In this document: positions 1 through 8,072 of the stretch, one piece after another | How positions within the stretch are numbered: the stretch's first letter is position 1 | Layout of the letters: each line of letters opens with the position of its first letter | From: Prasinococcaceae sp. CCMP 1430 | Taxonomy: Eukaryota; Prasinodermophyta; Palmophyllophyceae; Prasinococcales; Prasinococcaceae | DNA length: 17,571 nt | NCBI GenBank assembly: GCA_013416795.1 | Contig: RQSC01001187.1 | Span: forward strand, 7,501-25,071 | Direction: 5' to 3' | Position numbers and translations under genes: made by a program | Notes under the pieces: generated by a model | The model's database searches: none | What the model was told of the DNA's origin: nothing | Seen by the model: only the letters and a program-made list of their open reading frames with translations

Positions 1-51
<51 letters not shown>
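1..51. repeat. (GT)n microsatellite at the left edge
   Basis: An uninterrupted GT dinucleotide run of about 25 units opens the window. It lies downstream (on the minus strand) of the last visible exon of the partial gene at 80-978, so it probably belongs to that gene's next intron. Translations of the tract as Val-Cys repeats are not genes. Confidence 0.95.
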
Positions 52-55
<4 letters not shown>

Positions 56-79
56 GGGCACACACACGCATCGACACAC

Positions 80-265
80 CTGGCGGGCAGGCTCAGCTCC
101 GCGTCGAAGGCGAAGCCGACGCGCGCGCACGCGTGCGCGAGCGCCGAGGCGTCGGCGCCGGGCGCCGCGGCGAAGAAGCGCAGGTGGGGGTGCGCCGAGC
201 GGAGCGCGTCCAGCGCGGGGCGGGCGTCCGCGTACGCCTGCGCGCGAGCGGGCGGGAGCGACGAC

Positions 266-348
<83 letters not shown>

Positions 349-731
349 TGTCACGCATTGACGTAAGTGAGTGCACGCGAGAGAGAGCAGAGCGGGCGTC
401 AGCTCACATAGACTACGCGGTCCTGCTTACACACGCACGTACACACACACACACACACACACACAAGTAAAAACAGAAACGTCCTGCACACGCCCGCGCC
501 CGCGCGCGCGCCCACCTCGCTCCTGATGACCCTCCTCGCGAACGCCCTCGCCTCGCCCTCGCCGCCGTCGGCGTCCTCGTCGGCGAGGCCGAGGCCGGCG
601 GCCGCGGCCGCGTAGGCGCCGGCGAGGAGCTCCTCGTGCGGCGCCACGCCGCCCGCCGACAGCCGTGCGCGGCGCGCGCACGACGTGAACGCCTGTGTGT
701 GTGCGCGCGAGCGTGTGTGTGTGTGTTTGTT

Positions 732-798
<67 letters not shown>

Positions 799-978
799 AT
801 GTGTTTGTTGTGTTGTGTGTGTGTATGCGCGCGCGCACGCGCGTGTGTGTGAGTGTGTGCACGCACGCAAAAATGTGTGTGTGTGTGCGTGCGCACACGC
901 GTGCATCGCCAACGCGCGCTCGGTCGCTCGCGCACGCACCTGCAGCAGCAGGTCCTCGCGCAGCGGCACCCCCCCTCC
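80..978 (-). CDS. Partial, multi-exon gene of unknown function (three internal exons)
   Basis: Three exons can be read on the minus strand: 978-940 (start uncertain; ends ...VPLREDLLLQ), 692-516 (59 codons, starts AFTSCARRAR, ends RRVIRSE) and 237-80 (52 codons plus 2 nt, starts AYADARPALD, ends AELSLPA plus a split codon). Donors are CAG|gtgcgt, GAG|gtgggc and CCAG|gtgtgt; acceptors end cacacag and gcgcgcag. The two complete introns are phase 0 and about 247 and 278 nt long. They are filled with CA/GT dinucleotides, while the exons are free of them and have a strong GC bias at third codon position. The joined peptide is Ala-rich and helical, with no motif I recognise. The 5' end is missing: no ATG lies in frame upstream of 978, so at least one further exon is expected to the right. 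The 3' end runs off the window. I see no family assignment. The exon calls themselves are fairly sound because the complete introns keep the frame. Confidence 0.55.
266..346. repeat. (GT)n microsatellite inside an intron
   Basis: About 40 GT units with a single C interruption near 293. It lies between the exons at 80-237 and 516-692, so on the transcribed (minus) strand it reads (CA)n shortly before the acceptor at 238. Confidence 0.9.
441..465. repeat. (CA)n microsatellite inside an intron
   Basis: About 12 CA units on the plus strand, which read (GT)n on the transcribed minus strand. They lie in the same intron as the (GT)n at 266-346. The two tracts are therefore complementary within one transcript and could pair as a long hairpin. 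Confidence 0.85.
733..795. repeat. (GT)n microsatellite inside an intron
   Basis: About 31 uninterrupted GT units with degenerate GT/GC flanks out to roughly 695-900. The tract falls in the intron between exons 940-978 and 516-692 of the partial minus-strand gene and reads (CA)n in that transcript. Confidence 0.9.
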
Positions 979-1049
979 CTCCCCGCCCCCGCGCGTGAGC
1001 CGAGCGGGCCACACACACACGTGCAGTAACGGCCGAGCGAGTGCCGTGG

Positions 1050-1182
1050 TTTGGGGTAGGGATTAGGGTTATATGCGGTATTAGGGTTTAGAATAACGCA
1101 CAGAGCACGGGCGCCGCTCCTTTGATTTTGACCTCTGCCGATTTGGGTTCGTATTAGGGTATTGGTGCTAGTAGGGTTTCCG
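1050..1182. repeat. Degenerate telomere-like TTAGGG tracts
   Basis: Within 130 bp the plus strand carries several TTAGGG-type motifs: ggattagggtt near 1060, attagggttta near 1080, attagggta near 1153 and tagggttt near 1171. The opposite orientation (aaccctaat) recurs near 1833-1843. They are interspersed with other sequence, not a clean array, so this looks like a decayed interstitial telomeric patch or a chance A/T-rich island in a GC-rich genome. The AT-richer base composition contrasts sharply with the flanks. Confidence 0.4.
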
Positions 1183-1206
1183 CTGATGCACGGAGTATTG
1201 ATCTGT

Positions 1207-1458
1207 GATGTGAGATTGCACAGTAGTATCCCGTGGGTGAGCCATCGCATATACTTCGTGTACCATAAACGGTTGCATCCGAAATGATGTGAGATTGTAC
1301 AGTACGTAGTATCCCGTGGGTGCGCCATCGCACATACTTCGTGTGCCATAAACGGTTGCATCCGAAATGATGTGAGATTGCACAGCAGTATCCCGTGGGT
1401 GAGTCATCGCATATACTTCTTGTGCCGTAAACGGTTGCATCCGAAATGATGGGAGATT
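1207..1458. repeat. Three-copy tandem repeat, unit 79-83 bp
   Basis: Units lie at 1207-1285 (79 bp), 1286-1368 (83 bp, with a 4-bp insertion) and 1369-1447 (79 bp), followed by a truncated fourth start at 1448-1458. Each begins gatgtgagattg, contains agtatcccgtgggtg and catcgca, and ends aaacggttgcatccgaaat. Copies differ by only a few substitutions. The unit has no open reading frame shared by all copies and is much less GC-rich than the flanks. I cannot tell whether this is a local minisatellite or a fragment of a larger satellite family. Confidence 0.92.
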
Positions 1459-1702
1459 CGTAGCGATACACGCGCGCGTTCCCCAACCGCCGCGCGCAGC
1501 GCAGCGCGCGCAGCGCGCGCGCGCGCGCGCGCTACGGCGCCAGCGTGCCCCCGCGCGCGCGTGCGTGTGTGCGCTCGCGCGGGCTCGCATGGCCGCGTGT
1601 GAAGACGCCGCACACACGCGCCCGCACACACACGCAAGCGCACGCGCACGCGCACACGCACACGCGGCGCGCGCACGCGCGCGTGTGTGCGCGTGTGCGT
1701 GT

Positions 1703-1746
<44 letters not shown>

Positions 1747-1964
1747 GCGCGCGCGTGTGTGTGTGTGGCACGCGCACGCGCGCGCTCGCGCGCACCAGCC
1801 GCCGCGCCGGTGCGCTTTTCGTCTGTAACCAACCCTAATATACAACCCTTAATACGCGCTCGGAACGAACCTAAACAAACCACGGGCGGCCCCGGGGGGT
1901 GCGGGGACGACCTCCACACGCGCGGCTTCGAGCCGGGCGCCCCCCCCGAGGCCGTCGCGCCGCT
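1459..1964. other. Low-complexity intergenic spacer
   Basis: This stretch holds GC-palindromic runs (cgcg/gcgc repeats, 1490-1535), mixed CA/GC and GT/GC dinucleotide tracts (1600-1790, purest GT at about 1708-1740) and a short A/T-richer patch with ccctaat-like motifs (1825-1880). The last part (about 1880-1964) is 3' flank of the LRR gene. I see no convincing exon. Reading frames through it encode only Arg/Ala/His or Val/Cys repeats. Confidence 0.7.
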
Positions 1965-3058
1965 CTAGTACGACCTCACGTAGGGCTTGGGCACCACCCC
2001 GGCGGCGGGCGCGCTCATGCCCCTGTCCCTCTCCTCGACGGCCTGGGCGTCGAGCTGCGCCTGCCAGCGCAGGTCCTTGAGCATCCCCGCGATGGGCGGG
2101 TGGGACGGCGCGGGCGCGCCCTTGGGCGGCCTGAGCCGCCCGCCGTGGGGCAGGACGAGGCGCCCCTGCGCGCGCGGCTCGTCGCCCTGCAGCCTGGCGG
2201 CGTACAGCTTGAGCGCGCGCAGCTCCTCGCAGGTCTCCAGCTTGAGCTCGCTGAGCTCGTCCGACCACAGCATGAGCGTCTCCAGCTCCGCGCAGCACTC
2301 GAGGTCGATGCTCCGGAGGTTGCGGCACTGGACGAGCGCCTTCTTGAGGCCCGTGCACCGCGACAGGTTGAGGTGCGTGAGCGAGTCGCTCTGCACCTGG
2401 ACGAACTCGAGCGCCGGGCAGCTCCCCAGGTCAAGCCTGGACAGCGCCGGCAGCGCCGCGGCGGGCGACACCACCACGCGCGTGAGCAGCGACGCTCCCT
2501 TGAGCTCGAGCCGCTCGAGCTCGGGGGGCGCCAGCCGCACGATCTCGGCGGGGAACGAGTCCCGCATGGACGGCGAGTACGTCACCCGCACCACCTTGCA
2601 CGCCGAGAGGATGCGCTCCCTGGCAGGGCGCGCCGCCGTCGCGACACGAGTGAGCGCGAAAGTCAGGGTGCACGCGCGCGCGTGTGCGCATGCGCGTGCG
2701 CATGCGCGTGCCGGCGCGTGTGTGTGCGCGCGCGTGCGTGTGTGAGAGAGAGCGCGTGTGTGTGCCCGTCGGGTGCGGCATGGTCAGCGCGTGCGCGCAG
2801 CGGCGCGCTCGCGCTCGCGGCGGCCGCCGCTCGACGACGACGGCGCCCGCGCGGCTGCCGGGAGGGGACCGCGCGCGCTCACCTGATGGCGCCCCACGTG
2901 GGCCACAGCGCGGCATCGGGCAGCGCGTCGGGCGGCCTGTCCCAGCGCCGCGCCTGGACGGCCCCCTCCCACTGCGGGTCGTGCGGCGGCTCGGCCGGCC
3001 CCGCGGACTTCTTGCCCTTGCCGCCCTTCTTCTTGCCGCCCTTCTTCTTCTTGGCCAT
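1965..3058 (-). CDS. Leucine-rich-repeat protein with Lys/Gly-rich N-terminus, two exons
   Basis: Exon 1 is 3058-2883, with ATG in the context GCGGCCATGG. Exon 2 is 2619-1965, stop TAG. The 263-nt intron has donor CAG|gtgagc and acceptor ctgccag. Joining them restores an Arg codon and gives 276 aa. Residues 1-17 are a basic tract (MAKKKKGGKKKGGKGKK), followed by a Pro/Trp-rich segment with WPTWGAIRERILSACK at about 53-67. From about 75 to 185 there are irregular cysteine-containing LRR units of the type L..LDLGSCPALEFV and LTHLNLSRCTGL, then a Pro-rich linker and a charged helical tail ending VRSY. LRR domains bind proteins; no F-box or kinase domain is visible. Similar KKGKK-headed LRR proteins are, from general knowledge, common in flagellated protists, and the divergent neighbour is a ciliary-type gene, so a flagellar role is a guess. 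The exact LRR subfamily is unassigned. Confidence 0.8.
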
Positions 3059-4058
3059 GGCCGCGCGCGCGGGGGGGCGCGCGCCCCGCCGCGCGCGCGC
3101 GACGTCTGCCGCAGCGGTCTGGGCCGCAACGCGCCCCTCTCCTGTCCTCCTTGCCCCCACGCGTGCGCGAGCGCGCGCTCCCCTCCCCGCCTCCCCCCCA
3201 CCGACGTGCGCGCACGCGCGTCGCACCCTCTCGCTCGCCCCCGCGCGCCCGCGCCGCTTTGGGCAGGGCGCTTTTTTTTTACAGAAAAAATGTTTTGTTT
3301 TAAAAATCCGCGGATTTCTGCGCCGATTTCAGTCAATAATTCCGCTAATTTCGCTGCGGCCGACTCAAAATCCACTCTTTTTCACGCGCGCGTTTCCCCG
3401 TTTGGTTTTTGAGTTTGATTTTATTCGCCTTTTCCATCCACAAATCCGCCGAAATTCGCCGCGCCGAATCGATGCGTTTTCGTACGTGCGTTTCCCCTTT
3501 TTGATTTTGATTTTATTCGCCTTTTCCACCAACCAATCCCGCCGAAATTTGCCGCGCCGAATGAATGCGTTTTAATATGCAAACTCGCTTTTTGATTTTT
3601 TTTTTTCGGGGCGTGCGGCCGCGCGCGCTCGGGGAACGCGCCCGGCGCCCCCGCGACCCCCCCGGGTCAGGGGAAGAGCCGGGGGGGGGGACCCGGGGGT
3701 GAGCGGGTCGCACCCGGGATGAAGCCGGTGCACGCGAGGCGGAGACCCCGGTCGGGCGCCCGTGCCGGCGTGGGGAAGGAGGTGTGCGCGTGACCGTTAG
3801 GTTGTGATGTGTGCGCGTGTGTCGGCGGGTGGGTGGGGGCGGTGGGTGGGAGCGGTGGGGCTGCTCCTCAGCAGCGCCGACGCTCTGCGAGCGCACGCCG
3901 CGCGCGTCCACTGGGGGGATGGGGCTTTGAGGGCCCGTGCGAGGGCGCGTGGGGCGCACGCGCGTGAGGGCGTGCGAGGGCGTGCGAGTGCGTGGGCCAC
4001 AGCGCAGGCCGCCGAGGGCGGGGGCGCTGCGCGCTCGGCCGTGCGCGGCCAAACAGCC
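3059..4058. promoter_or_regulatory. Divergent intergenic region between the LRR and nephrocystin-1-like genes
   Basis: One kilobase separates the two start codons, which face away from each other. The first ~200 bp after the LRR ATG are GC- and C-rich. 3270-3600 is distinctly AT-rich, with T10 and A-rich runs and the ~95-bp repeat described separately. 3600-3770 is G-rich (runs of up to 9 G, able to form G-quadruplexes). 3780-4058 is GC-rich 5' flank with possible 5' UTR. No canonical TATA box was recognised. The arrangement is compatible with one bidirectional promoter, or two separate promoters, at this site. Confidence 0.5.
3385..3578. repeat. Two direct copies of a ~92-98 bp AT-rich repeat
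   Basis: Copy 1 (about 3385-3483) and copy 2 (about 3484-3578) share, in order, gcgtttcccc, gattttattcgccttttcca, ccgccgaaatt, gccgcgccgaat and atgcgttt. The period varies from 92 to 98 bp because of small indels. A more diverged third relative may lie at 3293-3380. The repeat sits in the middle of the divergent intergenic region and stands out from the GC-rich surroundings, which fits either a regulatory element duplicated in place or a remnant of a dispersed repeat. Confidence 0.8.
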
Positions 4059-6519
4059 ATGGAAGGCCCCGAGGAGGTGGCTGACGCGGCGTCCGACGCC
4101 TTGGATTACCATTACTACGAGGACGGCGAAGGCAACAAGGGCTACTACGACGACGCGGGCAACTACTACCCCCTGGGCGACACCACGGGCTACTACAGCG
4201 CGGACGGAGAGTACCACCTGTATGAGGCCTCCCAGGCGACCAGCGGCGCCGGCGACGCAGCGACGGCGGAGGCGGAGGCTCCCACGGCCGTGGCGGACGG
4301 CGACGGCGCTTCTCCCCCCGCCCCCCCCCCCTAGCGCCGGTGCCGGCGGTGGCACACAAGCCCCCGTCGCAAAGCCTGCGCTCGCACCCAAGGTGACGGC
4401 TCTGGACTTGTTGAGGAACCTCAAGGGCGCGACGAGCGCGAGCGTGCCTCTAGCAGCGGACACGGAGGCTCCGCCCGCGGCAGAGTCAGCGGCCGAGGAG
4501 TCCCCGCTTGTGGAAGTGTCAGCGGCGGAGGAGGTCGCGCCCGTGGAAGCTGCGGCAGAGACGCCGGCGACGTCAACAGAGGAGGAGGTCACGCCCGTGG
4601 AAGCTGCGGCGGAAATGCCGGCGACGTCACCGGCGGAGGAGGTCGCGCCCGTGGAAGCTGCCCCGGAAACGCCGGCGACGACGCCCGCCACACCTCCCGT
4701 CCAGCCGCCCGAAGCGGCGGTCGCGGAAGCAATTCCGCCGCGCCCCGTGCCCGCCGCAGCCATGCCCGTGCCGCAAGCAGTGAGCGAGTCCTCCCAGCTC
4801 TTGTCCCTCGGCCCCCTGCAGAACGGCTGCCTTCCTTCGGCACTGGGCAGACTGGCGCTGCATGGCACACATGGCCTAGCCGCCGTGCTGCATCCCACCG
4901 TCGGAGAGTCACAACTCGCGGCCGCTATGGCCGACGCGCCCGCCGACGCCCTGCGCATTGCGCCGGCCTTCCTGGTTGAGCTCGTGCAGGCGACAGGAGT
5001 CCCGTGCCCCGGGGTGTCCGCGCAGGGCCGCCGCGTGGTCGCACGGCGCGCGCGAATGGTGCTGTTCGACGGCGAGCGCTTCTTAGGCAACACGCTTTGT
5101 GTGGGCGCCATCGCACGCGCTGCGAGCCCGGCCGCCGGCGTGCCATCCGCTTCGACGAGTGCGGGCGCAAGCGATGCCTCCAGCTCGTGGACCTTCGACC
5201 TGCGCGAGCGCAGCGGTCGAATCGACCCAAACGTCGGCGGCGTCGATATGCCGTCGGCAGCCGCTCGCCGCGGGCGCCAGCCGGCAGCGCCGATCCTCGT
5301 GCGATCGCGGCTGCGCCCAGAGGGTCTCTCGTTGCTCGTGGAGCTTACGCTGGCGTACGAGTGCAGCAACGAGGAGGCCGCGCGTGCGCGCAACGGCTTT
5401 GCTGCGGGTGTCTGCGTCGAAGAGGAGGTGTGTGCAGCCTTTACCGCTGTGAGACTCCCTCTCGTCGAAGACCACACCGGTGCGACACGCCTACAAGGCG
5501 AGGGCGTGCGGACTTTGAACCTGCCGCTCTTTACAGGATCGCTCGACGCCCCGAAAGCGGTCGCGGGCGCGCAAGGGGCAGGCGCGGCCTCGCAGCAGCC
5601 CGGTCGTCATCCCACCGCGGATGCCGCCGGCGTCCCTGAGCTGGTGATACGCCTGAGCGCAATATCGATGAGCAAGGGTGCTGCTGACGCTGCACAGGGC
5701 GCATCGATGGGGCCCCAGACCGCGTTGCTGCCGTTCGACGAGCGCGGACGCGCGCTTGTGGAAGCGCTTAGCGCGTATACCCACGCGATGGCGAGCGCGC
5801 TGGGGTGCGTGATCGCCGCAAGGCGTCGCTTAGAGTTGCCCACGCGCACGCGAGTGCTTGTTTGCGCGCACAGGGCGTGCCTCAAGTGCGCGCACTGGCA
5901 CACTGCCACCTCGTGCTGCTCCGCTCGCTGACAAACGCTCACGCCTGTTCGCGCGCGTCACCGCGCATGTCTCAGCTCCACGCCAGCATCCTCGTCGTTC
6001 GCGTGGCCTGTGGCGTGCTTGCCAGCGCTGCTGGACCACAGCCTCCTCAGGGAGCGATTCATGGACGCCTGGCACGCGGAGTGGCAGGCGGCCAAGCGCA
6101 GACGGGGTCGGAAATCGTCCAAGGTACGTGGGGCATGCGCGTCGTCGCGAGCCCTCGCGCGTGCCATCACGTAGCGTGACAAAGACGGCTTTGCTGACCC
6201 TTCCCTTCTCCGTCCGCGTCCGCTCGCTCGCTCGCTTTCGGTTGCCTGCGCCTCCTGATTGTCGCTCCGTGCACAGGCGGGCGCAAAGGACATCGACGGG
6301 CTGGTTTCCACGCTTGCCCGTCATTGCGCGGCACTGTACCCTCTGCTGGGCGTGGCGTCGCTCGGGCGCTCCTCGGCGCTCGAGGGCGACGGCACCGCTG
6401 CCAGCAAGGCCTCGGACGTCCTGGCCTCCGCCGCATTGAAGGAGGGGCACGAGCTGACGGCGGACGCCTCGCTCGCGCACAGGCCGTTCAACGTGCGGGA
6501 GGTCACTGTGGCCATCTAG
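4059..6519 (+). CDS. NPHP1: Nephrocystin-1-like ciliary transition-zone protein (apparent 1-nt frameshift)
   Basis: Exons are 4059-5804, 5976-6123 and 6277-6519. Introns 5805-5975 (GG|gtgcgt ... ctcag) and 6124-6276 (AAG|gtacgt ... gcacag) keep the frame. ATG context is AACAGCCATGG. With one C removed from the C11 run at 4321-4331 the product is 711 aa, close to human nephrocystin-1. The N-terminus is Tyr/Asp/Gly-rich, then an Ala/Pro/Glu linker holding three 18-aa repeats. From about residue 265 the order of features follows the C-terminal region of nephrocystin-1 as I recall it: RMVLFDGERFLGN, SSWTFDL, ILVRSRLRPEGLSLLVEL, PELVIRLSAISM, then after the first intron FAWPVACLPALLDHSLL plus RFMDAWHAEW, and LARHCAALYPLL. 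Nephrocystin-1 acts with NPHP4 at the ciliary transition zone. The SH3 domain of animal NPHP1 is not visible. The second exon start is chosen by frame and homology; a rival acceptor at 5873 would put the next exon out of frame. Confidence 0.72.
4528..4689 (+). repeat. Three in-frame 54-bp tandem repeats coding EEVAPVEAAAETPATS
   Basis: Units at 4528-4581, 4582-4635 and 4636-4689 are exactly 54 bp each and encode 18-residue repeats of the type EEVAPVEAAAETPATS plus two variable residues. They lie in the linker between the Tyr-rich N-terminus and the conserved region of the nephrocystin-1-like protein. A unit length that is a multiple of three, with conservative changes, supports translation in this frame. 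Confidence 0.9.
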
Positions 6520-6853
6520 TGCGCGGCCGACTCCCCTTCGCGCTCTTCGGTTCGCAGCGCCGCTGCTGAGCGCCGCGGTGCACGCTCCAGGGCGTTACGA
6601 CGCGCGCCACGCGCGCGTGCGCGCTGGGGTGGGCGCACGCCGCGGCGCGGGACGTGCTCCGTCGCTATGGATGGTACGCACGTGCTGTAGTAAGACACAA
6701 CGCCACGGCGGTGCACACGGGTGCGCGCCAGCGGTATGGAAGACGTAATCGTGACGGGCATGGGCACAACGCGCGTGCATGCGCAAACGTGCATGTGTGG
6801 GCGCGCGTGCAATGCGCCAACGGGCACTGCCGCCCCTCTCCCCCTCTCTCTCT
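6520..6853. other. Convergent intergenic spacer
   Basis: This is the spacer between the stop of the nephrocystin-1-like gene and the stop of the minus-strand GST-like gene. It must hold both 3' UTRs. It ends in a CT tract (about 6835-6855) directly abutting the GST-like stop codon. No AATAAA or TGTAA poly(A) signal was found, and no gene. Confidence 0.6.
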
Positions 6854-8002
6854 CTAGTAGAGCCCCGCGAGACACGCGTCGCACGCCGCCCTGAACGCGG
6901 CCGCCGCGTCCGCGCTCATGTCGCGCGGCGCGCTCACGCGCCCACGCTCGAAAGCGAGCGCGGCTGCGCCCGCCGCGCGCATCCTCGCCGCCCGCGCACG
7001 CACGGCGGCGACGTCGCCCCCCTCCTCCTCGAGCTTCTTGAGCTCCGCGGCGCCAGGGGTCGCGCACGGCGAGATGGGTCGCGAGCACCCCGGGCGGCCG
7101 CCCGCCTCGGCGGCGTCGAGCAGGCACCCCGCGAGCGCTTGCAGGTGCGCCTCGACGGCCTCGCGCACCTCATCGCTTTCGGCGTCGACGCCCGAGTTAG
7201 CGAGCGCGTCCGCAACCACCGCCTCGAAGTTGTCCGCCAGGCGCGCGCCGGCCTCGAGCGCGCCTCTCGCCTCGGCGTCGGCGTCGGCGGCCGGCGCGGG
7301 CACGCTCGCCCTGCCCGCCGCCAGGCCAAAGAGCTGGCGCACGACGGTGTTGTGCGTCTCCGCGTCGGCGCGCACGCGCGCGTACGCTGGCACGGAGGCC
7401 ATCGCCTCAAACCACGGCGCGCAGCGCTCGCGCAGGCCGTCGTGCGCGCGGAAGGTCGGCAGGTTGGCGACGAGGAGCGACATGGAAGGGGCCACCAGCA
7501 CGTCGGCGAGCGTCATGCCGTCGCCGCCGCACACGAAGCCGTCGGCGAAGTAGTGCTCCACCCGGTCGAGCACCGCGTCGAGCTCGTCGCGCGCGTCGTC
7601 CGCGCCACTCACGAGGTACCGATAGCCCACCGCTGTGAGCGCCCCGTCGCCTTCCACCTCCGCGCCCACGAAGGCGTCGTAGCGCTCGCGCTCCGCGCTG
7701 CCCTCCTCGGGGACCAGCCGCGGCGCGTCGGGGAAGCGCTCCTCGATCTCGCGCAGCAGCGCGTCCGACTCCCACACCAGCTTGTCGTCCGCGGCGAACC
7801 TCGCCGCGGGCACCAGCGCGGTGGGCACCATCTCCTTGTACCACTCGGGCTTGTTGCGCAGGTCGATGAACTCGGTGTCGTACGCGATCCCCTTGTGCTC
7901 GAGCGCGAGCCACACGCGCTCGCAGAAGGGGCACCAGGCGTTGGTGTCGCGGTACAGCGTAAGCGCCGGCTCGCCGCGCGAGGCGGGCGGGCGCGTGCGC
8001 AT
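6854..8002 (-). CDS. Glutathione S-transferase-like protein, CPFC type, with C-terminal extension
   Basis: Single exon, 382 aa, stop TAG at 6854-6856. Residues 14-90 form a thioredoxin-fold GST N-domain: LTLYRDTNAWCPFCERVW with the CPFC motif at 24-27, followed by MVPTALVPAARF (the usual cis-Pro position) and WESDALLREIEERFP (the usual glutathione-binding ES/D position). An all-helical C-domain follows to about residue 255, with GMTLADVLVAPSMSLL, typical of the family. The Cys-containing active site points to omega/lambda/DHAR-like thiol-transfer or dehydroascorbate-type chemistry on glutathione, not classical Ser/Tyr conjugation. The last ~125 residues are an Ala/Glu-rich helical extension not normal for GSTs. 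The ATG at 8002 is chosen because the GST fold begins 13 residues later and the context CTGTCGATG is identical to that of the divergent M23 gene. The frame stays open upstream without a better ATG. No targeting peptide is evident. Confidence 0.85.
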   Translation of the reverse strand: MRTRPPASRGEPALTLYRDTNAWCPFCERVWLALEHKGIAYDTEFIDLRNKPEWYKEMVPTALVPAARFAADDKLVWESDALLREIEERFPDAPRLVPEEGSAERERYDAFVGAEVEGDGALTAVGYRYLVSGADDARDELDAVLDRVEHYFADGFVCGGDGMTLADVLVAPSMSLLVANLPTFRAHDGLRERCAPWFEAMASVPAYARVRADAETHNTVVRQLFGLAAGRASVPAPAADADAEARGALEAGARLADNFEAVVADALANSGVDAESDEVREAVEAHLQALAGCLLDAAEAGGRPGCSRPISPCATPGAAELKKLEEEGGDVAAVRARAARMRAAGAAALAFERGRVSAPRDMSADAAAAFRAACDACLAGLY

Positions 8003-8072
8003 CGACAGTGGCCACGTGTGCAGGTGTGGCAACACAATTGCCGTGTCATGCAGGCTTCCCCGCGCGCTGTCG
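8003..8072. promoter_or_regulatory. 70-bp bidirectional promoter between GST-like and M23 genes
   Basis: Only 70 bp separate the two inferred start codons, so any promoter and both 5' UTRs must sit here or extend into the opposite gene. It contains the palindrome CACGTG (8013-8018) and a CAGGTG at about 8022, both E-box/G-box type cores. The two start codons lie inside a perfect 9-bp inverted repeat: CATCGACAG at 8000-8008 and CTGTCGATG at 8067-8075. Regulatory function is inferred from the layout. Confidence 0.5.

Noticed and set aside
1-366. Val-Cys and Thr-His repeat proteins
   Set aside because: These are translations of (GT)n/(CA)n microsatellites, not genes; the same applies at 636-1066, 1532-1838 and 9610-9855.
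1050-1180. A true telomere end
   Set aside because: TTAGGG motifs are few, irregular and followed by unrelated genes; at most an interstitial remnant.
1207-1458. CRISPR array
   Set aside because: Repeats are contiguous 79-83 bp tandem copies without distinct spacers, and the genome is eukaryotic.
1899-3575. 558-codon open frame on the plus strand
   Set aside because: Overlaps the LRR gene on the opposite strand and runs through its intron and promoter; Arg/Ala/Leu composition is typical of GC-rich antisense frames.
3513-5477. 654-codon open frame on the minus strand
   Set aside because: Antisense shadow of the nephrocystin-1-like gene; it has no recognisable domain and consists of Ser/Ala/Arg-rich sequence.
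5874-5976. Alternative exon reading GVPQVRALAHCHLVLLRSL in the nephrocystin-1-like gene
   Set aside because: It reads plausibly, but no donor was found that returns it to the frame of the next exon, while the direct 5804/5976 join is in phase and gives motifs that match the family.
7782-8072. Upstream extension of the M23 reading frame
   Set aside because: The frame is open, but this part is antisense to the GST active-site region and adds no homology; start at 8073 fits the domain and the shared start context.
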